A DNA stretch of 64,000 nucleotides from Cristatella mucedo (lineage: Eukaryota > Bryozoa > Phylactolaemata > Cristatellidae). Position numbers and translations under genes: made by a program. A model generated the notes under the pieces. The model had not been told where the DNA came from. It saw only the letters and a list, made by a program, of their open reading frames with translations, and did no database searches. The stretch is taken from assembly GCA_009760855.2 (NCBI GenBank), contig WPIO01000053.1, positions 2,789,501-2,853,500 of the forward strand. Reading direction: 5' to 3'. Every line of letters begins with the position of its first letter. Positions within the stretch are counted from its first letter, which is position 1. Below, one piece after another: positions 58,861-64,000 of this stretch.

Positions 58861-59299
58861 AAGCTATTATTTAGGATGTTCATTCCTTCTGCAGGGTCGT
58901 GCTAGCATCATATAGCCGCAAAATAGACGCACGTTATTCTCTGCTTTCGCCTCCGCGAAGCTAAAGCCTCATTTTAAAAATGACATTTGAAAAGTTTTAA
59001 AGTACTTGAAATGCAAGAAGTAAAGTGGGTAGCCTATATTTGAGGGCCATTCCTTGCAGTGCTAACAGTAACTTACTGATTCACAATCGCCTGTTTAACG
59101 TGCAGCCAAGAAAAAACTCTCGGTTACGGATCGCGATCGCGCCCGCCGCGTGCCACACTCTTGGGGGGGTGTTTGGGACCTTAAAGCGAGTCCAGGCCGA
59201 ACCGGCGAGGCCCAACATTCCTAAGCATTCCAACGGCGACAGAGCTGCCGTTTCCACGATAGGCGCCCGCAGCTCGTCATGGCCTGGTCCCAGACTATA

Positions 59300-60230
59300 G
59301 AAAACGATAATATGCTTCACACAAGCCCGGACCAGTTAGCCACCCTAAATGTTAAAACTGCGATACGGCTACCATTTCCACAGTGTCGTAAAACTGTAGT
59401 TTTTTGCCACATTATAGAAAAAAAGTGTTTCAGGTTAGCGTACCTAATTTCATGACAAATTGCTGACACGATCAAATGCTGAGACCTCCAAAGGCTAGGG
59501 TCTTAAGCGGCCATAGCACTATAACGCGGTAGCACGATCAAAAAAATTCAGCGGTCAAACCCGGAACATCGTTGTCATCATCAGTAAAAAATAAGCAGTT
59601 TCACGACGCCTATTGCTGGAGTAGCAGCAAACGTAAAGCGCCTAGAGAGATTAAGTTATCTGAGGGCCATTTATCAAGTTCATTTTTGTTATTATTAGCT
59701 TCTGCATTGCAGTTCGAAAATGCAGATCGAGCCGGGCCATAGGAGGCAATTGCGTGAGAACGGGCTATAGCACACAATTTTTTAAAGCTGGAACACAGGT
59801 TTCTACAATACGAGATCAAAACTGCATTTGCTCAAAGGCATCACAGTTCAGTTGGGTTATGTCCGGAGGCTGGTTGGTCCGGGCCATTGGAGGCCATAAT
59901 ATGAGACGCCCGTACGCTATGCCATTAAATTTAGTTTGCTAATCCAGAACACAGTTTTCTATAATGCAGAATAAAAACTGAAGTTATACGAAGCCTATTA
60001 TAAAAATGACCGTTGTATCGCAGTTCGAATTCGCATGACGGCCCGAACCATTGAAATGGCGCACGAAATGTTGAGGGCGAACCCGTACCGCCGTTTTCTA
60101 AAATTTGGAATTAAAACCACGACGCCTTTAGTAGAACTAGCAGCTGTATTGCGGTTGGAATAAAGTGTAATCTTACATTTCTGCGGGAGTTCCGTAACAT
60201 GTGCCGGCGGTTCAATTAACGTTACGGTTT
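59300..60230 (+). repeat. Degenerate tandem subrepeats in P2
   Basis: The same series as in P0 and P1 (AAAACTGCGATACGGCTACC, TTCCACAGTGTCGTAAAACTG, AGAAAAAAAGTGTTTCAGG). The short frame 59998-60240 (-) resembles 38722-38949 (+) because of the duplication. Confidence 0.6.
59625..59696 (+). mobile_element. About 72-bp LINE-tail insertion specific to P2
   Basis: CAGCAAACGTAAAGCGCCTAG, AGATTAAGTTATCTGAGGG and (ATT)n lie between TTGCTGGAGTAG and TAGCTTCTGCATTGCAG. P1 reads straight through (GCAGAAGCCACTCCAGCAATAAG, 39,263-39,285). TAG flanks both sides. Confidence 0.85.
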
Positions 60231-60489
60231 TAGGCCACATCAGCGCCTCGCAGAAGCCTTTTTACATCGAAAAAGCCAATAGTAAGAAGGATTCAAGCCT
60301 GAAGTGGAATGAACTCAGCCTGAAGATAAGTTTATCCACCGTCACTCTAATTGGCATTTGCGTGTATTTCCTAGGAGTTGTCAATTGGCCGCTGACATGA
60401 CGCACTCACGCTACGCAAGGGCTCTACGAACATGGCGGTGACGGTGGGTGATCCAAGTTTGAGGTGCGCTGAGTAGAAAAGCAACGAAC

Positions 60490-60810
60490 GTCCGTCACGT
60501 TATCCCCTTACTTGACCACTTTTAAAAAGAGTTGTTGAAAAGGCACCCATTTACCATAGAATTTAGTGGGTCCCTGTGGTTTTTTCCTTATGTGCTTATG
60601 CGTGCGAAGACTGGGCACGCTGCCACTAACTACACTTGCACACTGACCTTGTGCATGTCACCAATAATGACGTTATGTTAGTTGCTGATTGAGCACGCTA
60701 CCGCTAGCCAATCGATCGCGTTTCCTTTGCAGCTAATATAAAGCACCTAGAAAGAAACTGAGCTTCTTGAGGGAGATTTATCAAGTGTGCTATTATTATT
60801 ATAAATATTA
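60490..60810 (+). mobile_element. LINE-1fam 3' end, diverged
   Basis: ACTTGACCACTTTTAAAAAG, CATTTACCATAGAATTTAGTGGGTCCCTGTGG, the 3' UTR, then the tail AATATAAAGCACCTAGAAAG and (ATT)n near 60,800. Confidence 0.85.
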
Positions 60811-61154
60811 TTACCTAGATGTAATGCTATACCAGTTTTAGCCTCTTGCTTTTTACCTGTATGAAAAATAAATTAGCTGTTCTATTCCTCCGCTTAAAGT
60901 GTTGGCGACATATTCTCTTGCTCTGCCGGTCCTAGACTTTGAAAGTCACAATTTCCCACAGAACTACGACTACTCTCCTTATTCCAACTATAGCTCGTCT
61001 TTTCCAGCAATTCTGCGCTGATAATTTCGTGTTACTCATTACTAAATCTGCTCTCCTGAATCAGCTATGCTTCTTCTCATCTTCTCCTTGTGCGAGATGA
61101 AGTCCGTTAGCTACCGAACATGTATGGAGAGCCACTTGAGCCGTGTCTGGGCTG
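60811..61154. other. Unrecognised spacer
   Basis: No recognisable frame or repeat. Confidence 0.4.
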
Positions 61155-61215
61155 TACATAACTCTCCTGCTTAATTCCCACATAGTCTTTGTGGCTTTGT
61201 AGAGTTACAGATGGA
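61155..61215 (+). mobile_element. LINE-2fam tail fragment
   Basis: ATAACTCTCCTGCTTAATTCCCACATAGTC, then TTTGTGGCTTTGTAGAGTTACAGATGGA: the LINE-2fam 3' end in plus orientation, about 60 bp. Confidence 0.7.
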
Positions 61216-61629
61216 AGCCTTTTACATTTATGCGAAGAAATAGCTTGGCCTAACCCGTTTTTTTCATTAGGCTAGGGTCGCAGCGTGAAACTCGATGAAG
61301 TCGGGCAAGTTAAAGTGAAGGTTGGGAGTTCTGTTTATATATCCGTCGCCAGCAGCCTAACGCGGTACTTTGGGTTAGAGTTCATTGACTACAGAGGTTT
61401 GAAGGAGCGACACCCAGAGCCGCTATTGTCGATCCGCCACCGCTTGACGGTGGCAGCCAGATATAGGCATAGCCCATTTTAAGGTATCAAATTCAACCAA
61501 CGAGTAGTGGCGGACGCACTATACTCCCAAAGTGAAACTTTTAGCTCAGCAAAATATGTTTCGGTCTGGTTATAGAACTTTATGTCACTCCACGGAGACA
61601 GGAGACAGCCTTTTTTTGGATGACGAGCT
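61216..61629. other. Unrecognised spacer
   Basis: A 65-codon plus frame (61285-61482) without a recognised motif. Nothing else seen. Confidence 0.4.
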
Positions 61630-62486
61630 TCGCAGCGACGCAGACTTAGGTAAAGTCTCTCTGCTTGTTGTGCCTGATCAATCGGCAGTATTTGCAATAG
61701 TAGCTTGATTCTGTTAACTACCAAGTTCTTCTCGAGCGCCTGTACTCTCACGTGGGCATCACTGGCACTGCCCTATACTGGTTCGGATTTTTTGTGAGTG
61801 CGAGAATCCAGAATACTAATGTAAGTTGGCGAAGGTCATCCAAAGAGCTATTAAAAGTATGGGGTGTCTCAGCGGTTTGTGCTTGGTCCGCTTCGTTTGT
61901 CGCTATTTGCATCCTCCTTCTTGCTGACATGATTTCTGAGCATAATCTAGGTTTAATTTTTATGCAGATGACCCGCAGCTGCACCAATGCTTGACCAATC
62001 AGAGCCCTCCAGCACACCAGATTCTTTCAACTCTCAAGCTGCATGCTTTACTGATACTTGTACAAGGGTGGAAGCAACGATTTCTAAATTTAATAACGAT
62101 GAAATAACTTACTAGTACTGGTAAAACCAAGTGGGACTCGGAAATTAGAAATCCTAACAGTTGAAATAGGCACCGCCCGAATATCTCGACTAACACCTTC
62201 ACGAAATATAGGTGTCGGCTTCCCAAATGACCTTTCACTTGACGACCGCATCAGCTCCTCAATCAAGTCTACCCAATCTCGACTATTAAATAGTGTACAA
62301 TTTTGGGAACTTTTAGATAGAGATACGAAGTCTAAGCGGCTAAACCGCCTTTGTGACATTCCGTCTCAACTTATGGAACGTACTGCTTGCAGGTTGACCG
62401 CCCTATGCTATCAAGCGCTTCCAGCAGGTGCTAGACTCTGCAGATGGGCTTTACTGTCGTCAGCGTCTCATTCGCTACATTTATTA
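61630..62486 (+). mobile_element. LINE RT to C-terminal fragment, strongly mutated
   Basis: Pieces in order across frames: S.LLV.PDQSAVF (motif A region), SHVGITGTALYWFG, LGLIFMQMT/FYADD-like with DPQLHQCL, and after further indels TSKLF, SLFIER-like pieces and LLCRRQRLIRYIY. It meets a minus-strand RT fragment tail to tail at about 62,487. Part of it is the inverted counterpart of Q. Confidence 0.75.
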
Positions 62487-62760
62487 AGCTTTAATTAAAG
62501 CAGTTCCCCCATTTCGTCCATGTGTGCAGCGACGCTTGGGCTCTAGCGCGAAAGTTGTAAAACATCCGAAACAACGATGACTCGGTTGAGTGATTCGCTG
62601 TAAATCCAGACTGGAACTTACTGCCTCGGTGTGAAGTTTCCATAAAAGAGTTCAGCAGGTCTTCCGAAACCTGTTCCCGAGTCTGCGATTGAAGCGATAG
62701 AAGAGGCACTTGGCAGAAGCGGTTTACGCTGCATAGCAAGCTGCGGTTGGCTTCGTACTC
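62487..62760 (-). mobile_element. LINE RT N-terminal fragment (in Q')
   Basis: The minus strand decodes VPLLSLQSQTREQVSEDLLNSF and SKFQSGFTANHSTESSLFRM. Counterpart of 49,895-50,118. Confidence 0.8.
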
Positions 62761-62825
62761 ACACCAAGCTGAGCCCCGCGATGCTGACCTGTCCACCACG
62801 CATAGCCCAAGCGCAAAGCCAAACA

Positions 62826-62915
62826 ACAATGATAATAATAATAATAATAATACCCTCAATAAAGCGCAATCCGGGAACTCAATCTCTTTCTAGGCGCTTT
62901 ACATTTGCTGAACAT
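62826..62915 (-). mobile_element. LINE-tail-bearing short element (in Q')
   Basis: (ATT)n and TCAATCTCTTTCTAGGCGCTTTACATTTGCTG in reverse complement, without preceding LINE coding sequence. Counterpart of 49,710-49,792. Confidence 0.8.
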
Positions 62916-63130
62916 CGAAACTTAAAGGGCTCGGTCTCCTACAACTGTACGCCATATGGCGGGCACAGCCTCAGGACTAGCAAAGGTACCTCTGTTCCCC
63001 TTGCACTGGTTCCAGCTGCAGAATACTCCTTTCTCATGCATGTGACGCTGGAATGAAGCCAAGGAATTGTCCGACCTTGCTCGCTTCAGGAATGGCAGAT
63101 ATTGCTGAAGCTCAAGGGGTGTGGCAAGCC

Positions 63131-63661
63131 TTTGTCGCTCACTTTTAGGTCACATCATTATTTGGCTCCAGCCTATCTCTCAGATCTACTCCCCCATCAG
63201 GCTAAGCATCGTACCACCCGCTTTTCGGAATCCAGCAGTCTACCAATACCTCGTACAAACCTCAAATCCTTTAGAGACCGTGCATCTAGTTCGTATGCTC
63301 CCAAAGCCTGGAACTCCCTCCCGACCTGCGTTAGAACATCCCCTGACCTGACCACATTTAAAAAGAACTTAAAAACACACCTATTTAGGACAGCTTTAGT
63401 GGGTCCCTGTGATTCGTCCTTCACGTGCTTATGCGTGCTGACACTGTGCATGCTGCCACTAACCACAGTTGCATGCTGACCCTGTGCATGTCACCCCTAA
63501 CCATGTTATTCGTTTTGTTTGTTTATCAGGCATGATATTACTCAACATTCGATTGCATTTTCATTTGCAGCAAATGTAAAGCACCTAGAAAGAGACTGAG
63601 TTCTCTGAGGGCTCTTTATCAAGTGCATTGTTATTATTATTGTTATTTTTATTATTATTAA
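63131..63661 (+). mobile_element. Recent 5'-truncated LINE-1fam insertion in Q' with 7-bp TSD
   Basis: The frame around 63102-63479 encodes SLTFRSHHYLAPAYLSDLLPHQ, SLPIPRTNLKSF, SYAPKAWNSLPTCVRTSPDLTTFKKNLKTHLFRTA without stops. Tail and (ATT)n follow. AAGCCTT flanks the element at 63,126-63,132 and 63,660-63,666. Q has a single copy of that heptamer (49,485-49,491, minus) and no LINE. Confidence 0.95.
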
Positions 63662-63666
63662 GCCTT

Positions 63667-64000
63667 CCCAGCGACCCAGGAAGAACCGAAGTCAACAAGC
63701 CCTTCGGTACAGTGCAGTGCTGTGCTCCCCATCGAAGGAAACCGCTGCGGGACTCGAATCACTCGTTCAGCTCTCAGTAATTACTTAGGCCAGGCATGTA
63801 GCGTAGCAGGCTGCCTAAACTAAACCCTTCGTTCCACTGCAAAGCTCAGCGAGTACAAACTATGAGGCCGACAGCTGAATAATGCTGACTGGGAGCAACG
63901 GTTTGAGATAGCCGCGCTTTGCCACGGCTTACGAGTCATATATGAATCTGTTTGGGAAGGATATTATTTATGACTTATGATCTGGCCTTTACATAAGGCG
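63667..64000 (+). repeat. Q' outer part and start of a third X unit, cut by the window edge
   Basis: TGTAGCGTAGCAGGCTGCC, AGCTCAGCGAGTA, GGTTTGAGATAGC and TTATTTATGACTTATGA, then CTGGCCTTTACATAAGGCG, match the promoter side of X copies 1 and 2. The body of this X copy would lie beyond 64,000. Confidence 0.85.

Larger units (their letters stand above)
54085..60480. repeat. P2, right arm of the inverted segmental duplication
   Basis: Inverted counterpart of P1 and, in the same orientation, of P0. It starts at GTATCCCAAAC next to the endonuclease fragment and ends near the R4-like segment GCGCACCTCAAACTTGG (RC, 60,46x). It carries two insertions missing from P1 (55,539-55,640; 59,625-59,696). 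Confidence 0.88.

Noticed and set aside
62440-62900. Twin-priming 5' inversion of a LINE
   Set aside because: Fragments meet by their 3' sides and the 3' tail is not at the expected end.

Overview
This is a eukaryotic, almost certainly animal, window made nearly entirely of repeats. I found no intact host gene, tRNA, rRNA or CRISPR array. The dominant dispersed element is a CR1/L2-like non-LTR retrotransposon (here LINE-1fam). Its copies carry the RT-to-C-terminus reading frame and share a 3' end of the form AAATGTAAAGCGCCTAGAAA...GCGCTTTATCAAGTGCA followed by (ATT)n. This tail style is common in invertebrate metazoan genomes; a flatworm or other lophotrochozoan would fit, but the sequence alone does not prove the taxon.

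Layout. 1-12,176 and 12,822-13,640: a satellite of about 1.65-kb dimers (two related bodies, A and B), broken by a LINE insertion. 13.7-20.3 kb: mixed sequence with a degenerate gag-like zinc-knuckle frame, a foldback MITE, a hAT transposase C-terminal remnant and a second LINE family (LINE-2fam). 20.7-26 kb: copies of a repeat (R3) whose core is a purine microsatellite, expanded in one copy to over 1 kb of GA and GACAGA repeats. 24-36 kb: LINE copies, an older copy (P0) of a multi-kb segmental repeat, and a LINE sitting between composite (GA)(TA) microsatellites. 36.4-60.5 kb: a large inverted segmental duplication (P1 about 36.98-44.84 kb, P2 about 54.09-60.48 kb) around a 9-kb spacer. The spacer holds nested LINEs, a single-copy relative of the satellite (X) and block Q. 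61.6-64 kb: an inverted copy of Q (Q') running off the window.

How the parts relate. The duplicated arms act as a clock. One LINE insertion is shared by P1 and P2 but absent from P0. Three insertions are present in one arm only (one in Q', two in P2), so the LINE family moved both before and after the duplications. The satellite monomer is related to the dispersed X unit, which has a TATA-like promoter region at one end and, at the other, a block that is nearly invariant in every satellite dimer. The very long open frames over the microsatellites are artefacts of stop-free simple repeats. Identities and boundaries were judged by eye and are approximate.
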